Shown in pieces: positions 18,335-27,176 of a stretch of DNA of 64,000 bases. Location: positions 310,001 to 374,000 of the forward strand of contig NZ_JBBEWR010000001.1 in NCBI RefSeq assembly GCF_037646345.1. Direction: 5' to 3'. A model generated the notes under the pieces. That model was not told the origin of the DNA. It was given only the letters and a program-made list of their open reading frames with translations, and did no database searches. Within the stretch, counting starts at the first letter, position 1; each line of letters opens with the position of its first letter. Position numbers and translations under genes: made by a program. The DNA is from Ascidiimonas aurantiaca (GTDB lineage: Bacteria > Bacteroidota > Bacteroidia > Flavobacteriales > Flavobacteriaceae).

Positions 18335-19210
18335 ATGTTATTTAATTCTGAAGATTTTTTTATTTTTTTGCCAATAGTTTTTTTAATCTATTGGTTTGTG
18401 CTCCATAGAGATCTGCGTTTGCAAAACTTTTTTATTCTGCTGGCAAGTTATGTTTTTTATGGCTGGTGGGATAGCCTTTTTTTACTATTAATCATATTTA
18501 GTTCTTTTCTCTGTTTTACCGTTTGCCTGTTATTAAGAAGTAATAAAAATCAAAGAACACGTAAGCTTCTTTTATGGTTTGGCATCTGTGTGAATCTGGG
18601 CTTTTTCGGTTTTTTTAAGTACTACAACTTCTTTTTGGAAAGCTTTACAAATGCGTTTACTTTTTTTGGAAATACCCCGCAAGTAAGTACACTACAAATG
18701 GTACTTCTTATAGGTATCAGTTTTTACACATTTCAAACGCTTAGCTATACCATAGATGTTTACCGAGGCAATTTGAAACCCACGAAAGATCTGGTCGCAT
18801 TTGCATCATACGTTAGTTTTTTTCTGCAGTTGCTGGCATGCCCTATTGAAAGAGCGATATATCTTTTACTGCAATTTTATAAACAACGTTCTTTTGCGTG
18901 TAAAAAGGCTACCAATAGACTTCGCCCCATATTACGGGATCTTTTCAAAAGATTAGCTGTAGCAGATTTGGGTGCTAAATATGCTACTGTGACTGAAAAT
19001 TATGAAATGCAAAATAAAATTTTAGTATTCAGGCCGGATTCACAGGTTAGAATTATAGATTTGTCTAAAAAAGCCGGTTTTCAAACTGTTGTTCTAGAAA
19101 AAAAAGAAGGTAGTACCTCATCTTTTGAACACAATAGTTACTGGACATGTCATGGTTATCGGCAAACGACTGCTCAGGTAGCACAAAAGCTCAAACCTAT
19201 TCAGCTTTAA
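18335..19210 (+). CDS. Truncated MBOAT-like protein with unrelated tail (probably non-functional)
   Basis: The first roughly 208 of 291 residues align by eye with the MBOAT protein encoded just downstream: MLFNSEDFFIFLPIVFLIYW, YVFYGWWDSLF, GFFKYYNFF, VLLIGISFYTFQTLSY and DLFKRLAVAD all have counterparts. After residue 208 the similarity stops and a 75-residue hydrophilic tail of unknown origin takes over. The catalytic histidine region found at His327 in the neighbour is therefore missing. Usually strict motifs are also damaged (FPQLVAGPIER reads FLQLLACPIER). It looks like a degenerate tandem duplicate whose 3' half was replaced. It could encode a membrane protein but should not be an active acyltransferase. 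Confidence 0.6.
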   Translation: MLFNSEDFFIFLPIVFLIYWFVLHRDLRLQNFFILLASYVFYGWWDSLFLLLIIFSSFLCFTVCLLLRSNKNQRTRKLLLWFGICVNLGFFGFFKYYNFFLESFTNAFTFFGNTPQVSTLQMVLLIGISFYTFQTLSYTIDVYRGNLKPTKDLVAFASYVSFFLQLLACPIERAIYLLLQFYKQRSFACKKATNRLRPILRDLFKRLAVADLGAKYATVTENYEMQNKILVFRPDSQVRIIDLSKKAGFQTVVLEKKEGSTSSFEHNSYWTCHGYRQTTAQVAQKLKPIQL

Positions 19211-19227
19211 CCCATAATATTTAAAAT

Positions 19228-20679
19228 ATGCTTTTTAATTCGCTGGAGTTTTTTATCTTTTTACCCGTTGTATACCTGCTATACTGGTTTGTCTGCAATC
19301 GTAATCTCAGGCTCCAAAATATTCTGGTATTAGCAGCCAGTTACTTTTTTTACGGCTGGTGGGACTGGCGTTTTCTTATACTTATTCTTTTAAGTACTGT
19401 TGTTGATTTTTATGTAGGTCAGGCCATATCTAAAAGTGAGGCACACAAACGCAGAAAACTGTGGTTATGGGTAAGTGTGATATTTAATGTAGGACTGCTT
19501 GGGTTTTTTAAATACTTTAATTTTTTTATTGATTCCTGGGTTGATATGCTTACCATGATGGGGTGGCAATCTCAAAGTACCTGGACACTACAGGTAATTC
19601 TACCTGTGGGTATCTCATTTTATACCTTTCAAACCATGTCCTATTCGTTTGATGTTTACTATAAACGGCTGGAACCTACCAGAGATTTTATATCCTTTGC
19701 GGCCTTTGTGGGCTTTTTTCCTCAATTAGTAGCGGGACCCATAGAGCGGGCATCAAACCTTTTATCACAAATTACCAATAAGCGTATTTTTAATTATGAA
19801 CAATCAGTAAGCGGTATAAAGCTTATTTTATGGGGATTGTTTAAAAAACTTGTTATTGCAGATGGGATTGCTCCTGTGGTAGATGATATTTTTGCCAATT
19901 ACGGCACCTATCCTGCATCTACTTTGATTTTGGGAGTAACGTTGTTCAGTTTTCAGGTATATGGTGATTTTAGCGGGTATTCAGATATAGCAATTGGTTG
20001 TGCCAAACTATTTGGGGTAGAACTTATGTCTAATTTCAAATTCCCTAATTTCTCCAGAAACGTAGCCGAGTACTGGCAACGTTGGCATATCTCATTATCT
20101 ACTTGGTTCAGACATTATTTATACATTCCTCTGGGAGGCTCCAGGGTAGGGAAGCTAAAATCCGTTCGTAATATTGTCATTATTTTTCTGGTATCCGGTT
20201 TTTGGCACGGTGCCAACTGGACCTTCATATTCTGGGGAGGGCTGCATGCACTTTTCTATATTCCTGTTTTTTTAATGGGGAGAAACCGTATTTATATGGA
20301 CAATGTAGTAGCTGAAAAAACCTGGTTACCCTCGGTAAAAGAGATGTTGCAAATGTTCTGGACGTTTGTACTGGTAACCTTTTCAAGGGTATTCTTCCGT
20401 TCGGAATCGCTAACCGACTCTTTTGGATATCTCAACCGGATTTTTAATGATTTCCGATATGAAGCCTATTCGCACCCGTTGGGGTACCGCATGATAGATT
20501 ATTATGTACTCATAGCTTTATTTGTGTTGTATGAGTTTAGAATTCGACGTGATGAACGTTCTCCGTTCAAGTTCAAATCGCCCGTAGTGAGATTTGTTGT
20601 GTATTCTATTGTACTATTGGGTATATTATTATTTTACGACAGTAATGTTGACAGATCCTTCATTTATTTTCAATTCTAA
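19228..20679 (+). CDS. MBOAT O-acyltransferase (AlgI-like)
   Basis: Membrane-bound O-acyltransferase of 483 residues with about ten hydrophobic segments. AlgI-type members carry acetyl groups across the inner membrane for transfer to an exopolysaccharide. Visible family motifs are FFYGWWDWRFL, GFFKYFNFF, LPVGISFYTFQTMSY, GFFPQLVAGPIERA, YWQRWHISLSTWFRHYLYIPLGG and the catalytic-histidine region FWHGANWTFIFWGG (His327). The next gene encodes an SGNH protein five bases downstream, the usual partner that finishes O-acetylation in the periplasm. A truncated paralogue lies directly upstream and a full paralogue is at 47577. Confidence 0.92.
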   Translation: MLFNSLEFFIFLPVVYLLYWFVCNRNLRLQNILVLAASYFFYGWWDWRFLILILLSTVVDFYVGQAISKSEAHKRRKLWLWVSVIFNVGLLGFFKYFNFFIDSWVDMLTMMGWQSQSTWTLQVILPVGISFYTFQTMSYSFDVYYKRLEPTRDFISFAAFVGFFPQLVAGPIERASNLLSQITNKRIFNYEQSVSGIKLILWGLFKKLVIADGIAPVVDDIFANYGTYPASTLILGVTLFSFQVYGDFSGYSDIAIGCAKLFGVELMSNFKFPNFSRNVAEYWQRWHISLSTWFRHYLYIPLGGSRVGKLKSVRNIVIIFLVSGFWHGANWTFIFWGGLHALFYIPVFLMGRNRIYMDNVVAEKTWLPSVKEMLQMFWTFVLVTFSRVFFRSESLTDSFGYLNRIFNDFRYEAYSHPLGYRMIDYYVLIALFVLYEFRIRRDERSPFKFKSPVVRFVVYSIVLLGILLFYDSNVDRSFIYFQF

Positions 20680-20684
20680 GAACC

Positions 20685-21653
20685 ATGAAAAAATTACTTT
20701 TAAAAAGTGCTTTATACGCTATATTGTTGCTTCTTATGCTGGAAGTATGGGTTCGTATTTTTCATCTCAGTAAAGACAATCCTGTTCGTTTTATTGATGA
20801 AAAGAAAGTGGAGAAATGGATGCCTGATCAACAGGGGCATTCGGTAACCGGAAACCGTCGTCAGAACTTCTCGGAATATTCTATAAACCGCTCTGGCTTT
20901 AATTCTTATCGGGAATTTAGCCCGACCAAAGAAAAAGTAGAGATTGCACTGGTAGGTGACTCGTTTATAGAAGGGTTTCATCAAAATTATTACAATTCTA
21001 CAGGAAAGAAAATTGAGAACAAACTCCTCGGGATAGAAGTGTATGAATACGGGTATGCCGGCTATGATATGGCCGATCAGTTACACCTTATCCATGCTTA
21101 TAAAGACAAGTTTGATCTTATTGACTATGTGATCCTGGGAATCAAGTTTTCAAATGATCTGGGAAGGGGAAGCTATTACAATGTAGCCTCCCGTATGAAG
21201 TTTGAACAACCTTTTTACCGTATTATCCGAAAGAGTAAATTATTAGTCTATACACAAAATATAGGAGGACTGGACCCGGTAAGGGATCTGGCAACGCGTA
21301 TTTTCTCTGTTGGTAAAACGAAAACCTCAGAGAAAAAAGAACCTACGCCGGAAGAAATCCGACAACAGGATGAAGAATACCTCAAAAACCTCAAAAGCCT
21401 TATGAATGAGTTTGGTTTTGACAAGGAGCGTTTTGTATTTTTGTTAGATAGCCGTGCAACAAGTAGGATTTTTATAGACTTTTTACATGAAAGTAATATT
21501 AAATACATAGACTTTGCCGATGAGTTCGCAAAAGCAAAACGATCTACAGACCTCATTTATGACAAGCACTGGAACAACTATGGAAGAGAGCTTATTGCGC
21601 GGGTGATCACTTCTTATATCAAGGAGCAGGAGGAAATAAAGAACAGGAATTAA
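20685..21653 (+). CDS. SGNH-hydrolase-like partner of MBOAT (AlgJ/AlgX-like role)
   Basis: A 322-residue protein with one N-terminal membrane anchor or signal (about 5-25) and a periplasmic SGNH fold: block I is VGDSFIEG (90-97, Ser93) and the C-terminal catalytic pair is in YDKHWNNYG (Asp293, His295). The TIDY-type spacing fits an acetyltransferase acting on polymer rather than a plain esterase. Gene order, five bases after the MBOAT stop, supports a role in O-acetylation of the polysaccharide. Its TAA overlaps the stop of the converging ATP-grasp gene (TTAA, 21650-21653). Confidence 0.78.
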   Translation: MKKLLLKSALYAILLLLMLEVWVRIFHLSKDNPVRFIDEKKVEKWMPDQQGHSVTGNRRQNFSEYSINRSGFNSYREFSPTKEKVEIALVGDSFIEGFHQNYYNSTGKKIENKLLGIEVYEYGYAGYDMADQLHLIHAYKDKFDLIDYVILGIKFSNDLGRGSYYNVASRMKFEQPFYRIIRKSKLLVYTQNIGGLDPVRDLATRIFSVGKTKTSEKKEPTPEEIRQQDEEYLKNLKSLMNEFGFDKERFVFLLDSRATSRIFIDFLHESNIKYIDFADEFAKAKRSTDLIYDKHWNNYGRELIARVITSYIKEQEEIKNRN

Positions 21654-22618
21654 TTTTTTGGGTTTCGCACTAGAATTTCATCATCGTACCGTAACATCAT
21701 AAGTTGATCTTCCCATATATCAAAACGTTCAGGTAAGGTAGCATTACATAGATATTCATCAATAAGCCAGCCAGGGTAATTGGCCCCTGAAAGATAGGAG
21801 AGTGGGAAGCCTCCGCCAAAGCGCGGATTTATCTCGATGCCTTTTACATCTCCCGTTTTTTTGTTCATAAATAGTTGAATAGTAATACAACCGCGTAAAC
21901 CATCTATTTGCAGCATGTGCTCTTTTAAAAAAGCAACCAGTTTGTTCTTTTCTGTTTTACTTTTGCTTACCTCTCCTTCGCGCACTTCCATACGTTTTCG
22001 GGGTACAGCGCATATAAGTTTTCCATGACGGGTATAGTAGAGGTCACAAGTGTATTCATCAAACAAAGTATGATCGAGATATTCCAGGAACATAAGGTTG
22101 GTATCTCTAAAAAAATAGGGCATTATTTGTTCCTTTTTATGAACAATATGTGTATTTATGCTCCGACTCCCGTCAAAAGGCTTTACAAAAACAGGTAATT
22201 TAAAATGTTCTTTAGAATATTCTCGGGGGTGACTTATATTTCTCTGAGCAAAAAAAGAATGTGTTTCCCGTTTGTTAGCAAAGCATTGAATGCGAGACTC
22301 ATTAGAGATCACTATCTGTACTCCTTGTTTGGCAAATAACGAACGATTCTTAGACAGCACCGGCAACTCGGTATCGATGGTAGGAATTAAAAGTTTTACG
22401 GCATTTGTTTTACATAGTACCAGTAACTGTTTTACATAATCAGGGTGTGTGGCTCTGTGAACTCCAAAATAACCGTCTGCCTTATAACTGGCAGGAGCAA
22501 ATTCAGGATTCATATCGGTAATGAATACTTTTCCGTCAGGAAAACGCTTTTTAAGCTCTTTTTTAAAGCTTTTAATTAAGGAAACCCTCCTGCCTGCAGA
22601 AGTAATAAGTATATTCAT
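21650..22618 (-). CDS. CarB/PylC-like ATP-grasp ligase
   Basis: ATP-grasp enzymes join a carboxylate to an amine or other nucleophile through an acyl-phosphate. This 322-residue protein has the N-terminal pre-ATP-grasp Rossmann part (MNILITSAGRRVSLIKSFKKEL), the central ATP-binding part (PVFVKPFDGSRS) and the C-terminal metal-binding motif GIEINPRFGGGFP. The last motif is shared with the N-terminal half of the fusion at 23848, so the two are paralogues. It is the last gene of the long minus-strand run, and its ATG overlaps the GT2 stop by four bases. The substrate is unknown; attaching an amino acid to a sugar or lipid precursor is a reasonable guess from context. Confidence 0.8.
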   Translation of the reverse strand: MNILITSAGRRVSLIKSFKKELKKRFPDGKVFITDMNPEFAPASYKADGYFGVHRATHPDYVKQLLVLCKTNAVKLLIPTIDTELPVLSKNRSLFAKQGVQIVISNESRIQCFANKRETHSFFAQRNISHPREYSKEHFKLPVFVKPFDGSRSINTHIVHKKEQIMPYFFRDTNLMFLEYLDHTLFDEYTCDLYYTRHGKLICAVPRKRMEVREGEVSKSKTEKNKLVAFLKEHMLQIDGLRGCITIQLFMNKKTGDVKGIEINPRFGGGFPLSYLSGANYPGWLIDEYLCNATLPERFDIWEDQLMMLRYDDEILVRNPKN

Positions 22619-23640
22619 TTGATTAAACGAAAATAAAAGCGATACGAAACAACAAACAGTTTTAACAATATGCTACGGTTGAAAACAAAAATAAGCAAAT
22701 CATGCACGGGTCTGTCAAAAGGTTTTTTTCCGGTACGCTGAATAGGGTAGGCCCCATATTCATGCAGCACTTTCAATAATGGCATAAGCGTATGTAACTT
22801 TAATGAAGATCTTGTAAAACGGATTATGAGAAGGAACGTGTACCACTGTTGTTTTACTGTTAGCCTGTTTTTACAGGCACTCTCCAAAGAGTATTTACCA
22901 GAAAGTGTTTTCTTTAATTCTTCAATACGGGCAATACCATGCATAATACTTTTTATGAAAATCTCAAGATGCCCTTTTGTGAAAAGTCGCGTGATAGAGG
23001 TTTCATTTTTTCGGTACCGATGTATAGAAACCGGTACCTGAACGGTGCGTTCTGCTTTTAGATACAAAGCCGGAGTGTAAAAACTATCCTGAATAAATAA
23101 AGAGGGTTCAAAACAAAGCTTTGTGCGCAACAAAAAGGAGCGTTTAATAATGTAATACCAAATTTCGGAACTATAGTGATTATTAGCCAGGAACGACAGG
23201 CCTGTTTCCGGTTCCTTATCGTGGCATTGCCATTCGGTATGAGAGCGTATTTCTTTCTTTCCTGGCCCGTGCGCAACTGTTTCCGATCCAAAACGCAAAA
23301 TATCTGCATTCTTACGCGAAGCGCAGGCTATTATTTTACTCATTTCACAACCCACCAGATAATCATCTGCATCCAGAAAATAAATATAATCTCCCATACT
23401 TTTGGAAAGCCCTAGATTGCGTGCACTGCCTACACCGGTGTGCGGTTGTTGAAGTAAATAAATATTGGTATATTGACGGGTATAATCTTCAACAATTTCC
23501 GAACTTTTATCGTTAGAACCATCGTCTATAACCAGTACTTCGTATTGATCTGTATATAGGTCCTGCCTTACAATACTTTCAAGGCAATCTGCTATGTACT
23601 TTTCATTATTAAATACGGGTATGATATAACTGAGAAGCAT
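22615..23640 (-). CDS. Family 2 glycosyltransferase
   Basis: A GT-A fold inverting glycosyltransferase of 341 residues. It has the nucleotide-binding VIDDGSNDKS (38-46), the typical ARNLGLS (73-79) and the metal-binding DADDYLVG (90-97). The C-terminal half is basic with a hydrophobic patch near the end (SILLKLFVVSYRFYF), suggesting membrane association. It probably adds one sugar to the lipid-linked repeat unit. It is translationally coupled to the ATP-grasp gene after it (ATGA overlap) and separated by a 207-base gap from the fusion gene before it. That gap is the longest within the run and holds no consensus promoter I can see. Confidence 0.9.
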   Translation of the reverse strand: MLLSYIIPVFNNEKYIADCLESIVRQDLYTDQYEVLVIDDGSNDKSSEIVEDYTRQYTNIYLLQQPHTGVGSARNLGLSKSMGDYIYFLDADDYLVGCEMSKIIACASRKNADILRFGSETVAHGPGKKEIRSHTEWQCHDKEPETGLSFLANNHYSSEIWYYIIKRSFLLRTKLCFEPSLFIQDSFYTPALYLKAERTVQVPVSIHRYRKNETSITRLFTKGHLEIFIKSIMHGIARIEELKKTLSGKYSLESACKNRLTVKQQWYTFLLIIRFTRSSLKLHTLMPLLKVLHEYGAYPIQRTGKKPFDRPVHDLLIFVFNRSILLKLFVVSYRFYFRLIK

Positions 23641-23847
23641 ACAAGTGCATTGTTAAATAACGCGAACGTTTTTGAGGTTCTCTATATGAGTTATACGTAA
23701 TAACTACTGCTATAGATGTACAAAAATGAAAAAAAAGATGGGTATTCTTTGTAAAAAAGGTTAAGAATTTTTATCGTGTTTTGTTCAGGTGCCTTTAAAA
23801 CAATTTTCTTGTCATTAATTAATATACTTTTTTCAAAGAAAATGGGG

Positions 23848-25953
23848 TTAACTGGTTCTGTAAAAAGGGAAATAGTTTGCTTCGATGGTATTGGTAATTA
23901 CCTGAATATCATTAATATTTTTTTTGAGCAATAACTCTTTGTACACTTTTTTATTTACGATCTTTCTACCTGTATAATACACAACATCCGGATCTTTCGG
24001 GAAGAATGACTTTTTGTATTTATAGAGTCCGTCATTATCTTCGCGTCCGCCTCCCAGGGAATAAAACTTTTTTCCCTGTTTCCGACCCCATTTCAAAACT
24101 TCGAGTTTCAAAAAGTCGTTAGGTCTGCTACTAAAATAGTTGGCATCGGTACCTCCTAAAAACGAATATACCGTATCTCTGGATAATAGGATAAACTCAG
24201 AAGAAATAGGGATCTCATCTTTATAAATAATTGCAATTACACAAATTTTTGGGTTCTGTGCGATCACGGTCTTGAAGTAATCGAGTTTATAAAAGTACCT
24301 TTCATCAGCATTATTGCGTTGCATGGTACTAATATAAATATCATAAAAGGTTTTTATGATCTCTTCGGGAATGTCTTTATAATATATTTTACACATGAGT
24401 TGCTCCTGTAGAGCTCTTCTGTAATTATTTCTTCCTTTGGATTTCAGGTTTTCCCATTGTTCTTTCTCGTCTCGTATAACTCCCATCACATTGTTAAGGG
24501 TGTGTACTAATGTACCGGTATAGTTTATATGATTCCCATTAAGGCTAAAACGCACAAATTCACTAACCACATTATTTTCTTTATACCAGGCATCTACTGC
24601 TTTCCAGAACTTGGTGAGATATTCTTTGGGCATTTCAGGTGAAAATGAGGGACCGCTATAACCGTAAGGAGAACACACATCAAAGTATGGCATTTTTTCA
24701 TTGTTGATGTACACATCCCTAAAATAGAAAGGCATAACGATCATAGGGGTTTTATTCTTATGAAATACAAAATAGCAGAAGCGCTCTCCCCAGCCCTGCT
24801 CCAGAGAACTGGTGGTTATTCGTATTTTATAGAACGGATTGTCACAATCAATGGCTTTTAAAAGCTTTTTATACTTCTTGAAGTCTTTTTCATTTTCAAT
24901 TTCTTTTACTTCAAGGTTCCAGAAATCGTCTTTTGGGTCTGATATTTTTAAAAGGCGGTCACATTTAGAGAAAATGATACCGGGCTCATACCGGTTAAAC
25001 GAATCTACATCTTTATTTCCCTTGAGCCATTCCAGATAGATCGCTGCTATATTAACCCCGGCTTCATGAGAAAAGGGGTATCCGCCTCCAAACCGAGGGT
25101 TGAGTTCCAGCATGTACAGATCGCCGTTATGAAGAAATGCATCACAATCCATATTGCCTTCATGCTTTAGAGATTCTGCTATTCTTTTGCCAATATCTTC
25201 CAGCCGTGGATCAAGAACAGATATTGCTTTATCGGTTTCTCCCGAACGCATTGCCAGTTTTTCTCTTAGAAAAGTACCGTAATAATTTCCGTCAAAATCA
25301 TTGAGAATGTCCATACCAAACTCTTTTCCGGTAAGTTTTTCCTGTATAATAATGGCTTTCTCAAGATCTTTGCTACTGGCTTTGCTAAGAATGGATTTTC
25401 GAATTTTTAGAGATTGCAACTTATATGAAAGAGCCAACTCCTCATCGTTTTCAGGGAAGTCAATACTTATAGAAGCACTTCCCCACCGGGGTTTTAGCAC
25501 TAGTGGAAACTGAAGTTCTCCTTTTTCAATGGCTTCTCTGGCCTCCTGTAAAGTAAGATATGTTTTTGGGGTGTTAATTCCCTCAGATTGAAGAAACTTG
25601 AAGGTTTCCCATTTATCAAAGGCTATATCAATTACATTTTTACCCGATATAAGTACTTTAACACCGGTTTGTTCCAGTTTTTTTTTGTTTTCAGATAAAA
25701 TAGGTAGTTCCAGATCATTTAATGAAATAACTGCATGAATATTTTCTTGCTTAATTATTTCAATAAGAGTAGGAATGTATCTCTCATTATAAATATCAGG
25801 GACTTTAATGGCTAAATCGGCATCTACCAGGGCAGGAGCAGTAAGTTGACGATCTACTGCCACTACTTTCCCATTACCCTGTAAGGCTTCTTTGAAGTAG
25901 TTAATTAAATAGTTGCGTCTTCCTGCACACGTAAAGAGAATATTACATTTCAT
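23848..25953 (-). CDS. ATP-grasp ligase fused to a FemAB/GNAT-like acyltransferase domain
   Basis: A 701-residue two-domain protein. Residues 1 to about 330 are a CarB-like ATP-grasp (ILFTCAGRRNYLINYFKEAL, FPLVLKPRWGSAS, LYMLELNPRFGGGYP). After a short linker, residues about 350-690 form a FemAB/BioF2-like double GNAT domain, with SPYGYSGP, SKGRNNYRRAL, EFILLSRDTVYSFLGGTD and SLGGGREDNDGLYKYKKSF. The frame is uninterrupted across the junction. ATP-grasp enzymes activate carboxylates and FemAB domains usually move aminoacyl groups, so the fusion could both make and transfer an amide-linked decoration; this is inference. Its ATG overlaps the stop of the sugar transferase before it by four bases. 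Confidence 0.82.
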   Translation of the reverse strand: MKCNILFTCAGRRNYLINYFKEALQGNGKVVAVDRQLTAPALVDADLAIKVPDIYNERYIPTLIEIIKQENIHAVISLNDLELPILSENKKKLEQTGVKVLISGKNVIDIAFDKWETFKFLQSEGINTPKTYLTLQEAREAIEKGELQFPLVLKPRWGSASISIDFPENDEELALSYKLQSLKIRKSILSKASSKDLEKAIIIQEKLTGKEFGMDILNDFDGNYYGTFLREKLAMRSGETDKAISVLDPRLEDIGKRIAESLKHEGNMDCDAFLHNGDLYMLELNPRFGGGYPFSHEAGVNIAAIYLEWLKGNKDVDSFNRYEPGIIFSKCDRLLKISDPKDDFWNLEVKEIENEKDFKKYKKLLKAIDCDNPFYKIRITTSSLEQGWGERFCYFVFHKNKTPMIVMPFYFRDVYINNEKMPYFDVCSPYGYSGPSFSPEMPKEYLTKFWKAVDAWYKENNVVSEFVRFSLNGNHINYTGTLVHTLNNVMGVIRDEKEQWENLKSKGRNNYRRALQEQLMCKIYYKDIPEEIIKTFYDIYISTMQRNNADERYFYKLDYFKTVIAQNPKICVIAIIYKDEIPISSEFILLSRDTVYSFLGGTDANYFSSRPNDFLKLEVLKWGRKQGKKFYSLGGGREDNDGLYKYKKSFFPKDPDVVYYTGRKIVNKKVYKELLLKKNINDIQVITNTIEANYFPFYRTS

Positions 25954-26567
25954 GAGGTATGGGCTGCTTTTCGTTGTTCATCAAGGTCTGGCATATCAGA
26001 AGCAAGCTCGATGTTTTTTGATTCCAATACTTTTTTAAAGGTTTTAAAAATGATTATCACATCATTAAAAAACGACAGGTTTTTTACGTATTCGATATCT
26101 TTAGCTAGTTTGTCGTCCCAGCTCAGTAAGTTACGGCCTGATACCTGAGCGAGACCGGTAACCCCGGGCCTTACTGAATGTCGGATTTTTTCTTCGGGTG
26201 TATAATAGGGCAGGTAATGTACCCGTAAAGGGCGAGGCCCTACCAAACTCATATCTCCCTTAAGAATATTGAAAAGTTGCGGAATTTCATCCAATGAACT
26301 TTTTCTAAGAAAAGTACCAAAAGCGGTAACTCTTTGCTCATTGGGTAAGAGATTTCCGTTCGCGTCTTTCTCATCAGTCATGGTTTTAAATTTCATAATG
26401 CGAAAAACCTGTTCATTTTTACCGGGTCTTTCCTGAAAGAAAAAGGGTTTTCCTTTGTTTATAAAAAGAAGCACAAAGGTAATGGTCAGCGTGACCGGTA
26501 TAAGCAAGATCAAACCGAAAAGCGCTGCACAGAAGTCAAATACCCGTTTAAAAAACCTGCGATACAT
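25950..26567 (-). CDS. Monotopic phosphoglycosyl transferase (PglC/WcaJ catalytic domain)
   Basis: Starts a repeat unit by moving a sugar-phosphate from a UDP-sugar to undecaprenyl phosphate. This 205-residue form has only the membrane-dipping helix (about 8-35) and the catalytic domain, as in PglC. Key features are FFQERPGKNEQVFRIMKFKTM, the catalytic Asp-Glu dyad in SSLDEIPQLFNILKGDMSLVGPRPL, and RHSVRPGVTGLAQVSGRN. It closely resembles the second copy at 27154, so one is likely a duplicate. Its neighbour on the 5' side is a formyltransferase, six bases away. The partner enzymes at 52109 and 53236 could supply a UDP-4-amino-dideoxy sugar. Confidence 0.92.
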   Translation of the reverse strand: MYRRFFKRVFDFCAALFGLILLIPVTLTITFVLLFINKGKPFFFQERPGKNEQVFRIMKFKTMTDEKDANGNLLPNEQRVTAFGTFLRKSSLDEIPQLFNILKGDMSLVGPRPLRVHYLPYYTPEEKIRHSVRPGVTGLAQVSGRNLLSWDDKLAKDIEYVKNLSFFNDVIIIFKTFKKVLESKNIELASDMPDLDEQRKAAHTS

Positions 26568-26573
26568 GTCAAA

Positions 26574-27176
26574 TCAGTTTGTGTTTTTCAATTGCCGTTC
26601 CATTTTTTTTATAGTATTGAGTATAATTCTACGGCCTTTCTTCTGAAATTTTTTATCTAGTGTATCAAAGGTATCATTATCTTTTATTTTTATAGCTTCC
26701 TGACATAAAATTACGCCCTCATCCACTTTTTCATCGATGATGTGCGTTGTTATGCCTGTAATTTTCACGCCATACGCAAGTGCTTGTTGAATAGCTTTAC
26801 TGGTTTTACCAAAGCTGGGTAGCAGAGATGGGTGTATGTTCACTATACGTTTTGGAAATGTATAGAGCATGGGTTCTCTAATGATATAACCGTATGACAA
26901 AAGAAAGATTCTATCAATATTTCGTTTTTTCAATTCCTCAATAAGGTGTAGCTGGTAATCATCAACGTTGGCGAAATCCTTTTTCTTTACGCATAGCATT
27001 TCCACCCCGTATTTTTTAGCTGCCCGGGCTGCTCCCGAGTCAGGGTCTGTACATATAAGCAGCGTGATGCTGGAATTCTTGAGTTTTCCTGCTGCGTAAT
27101 CTTTAATAAGTGTTCTGGCATTTCTGCCCCAGCCTGTGGTAAGCAGTGCCCAACTAAGTTTTTTTTCGGTATTCAT
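26574..27176 (-). CDS. PurN-like formyltransferase, probably for an amino sugar
   Basis: A 200-residue protein with the formyltransferase fold. The catalytic triad is intact: Asn113 and His115 in NIHPSLLPSF and Asp152 in DEKVDEGVIL, with the same spacing as in PurN, which implies N10-formyltetrahydrofolate as donor. The N-terminal loop that binds the GAR phosphate in PurN is altered (GWGRNARTLI), so purine synthesis is unlikely. It lies between two phosphoglycosyl transferases and overlaps the upstream one by 23 bases, which points to N-formylation of the amino sugar that starts the repeat unit, as seen with QuiNAc4NFo-type sugars. It could instead formylate an amino acid decoration. Confidence 0.75.
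   Translation of the reverse strand: MNTEKKLSWALLTTGWGRNARTLIKDYAAGKLKNSSITLLICTDPDSGAARAAKKYGVEMLCVKKKDFANVDDYQLHLIEELKKRNIDRIFLLSYGYIIREPMLYTFPKRIVNIHPSLLPSFGKTSKAIQQALAYGVKITGITTHIIDEKVDEGVILCQEAIKIKDNDTFDTLDKKFQKKGRRIILNTIKKMERQLKNTN

Noticed and set aside
18335..19210. Sequencing frameshift in an otherwise normal MBOAT gene
   Set aside because: No MBOAT-like sequence is seen after about 18958 in the gap before the next gene, so a simple frameshift does not explain the lost C-terminal half.
26574..27176. Housekeeping purN
   Set aside because: The GAR phosphate-binding loop is altered and the gene is coupled to a phosphoglycosyl transferase.
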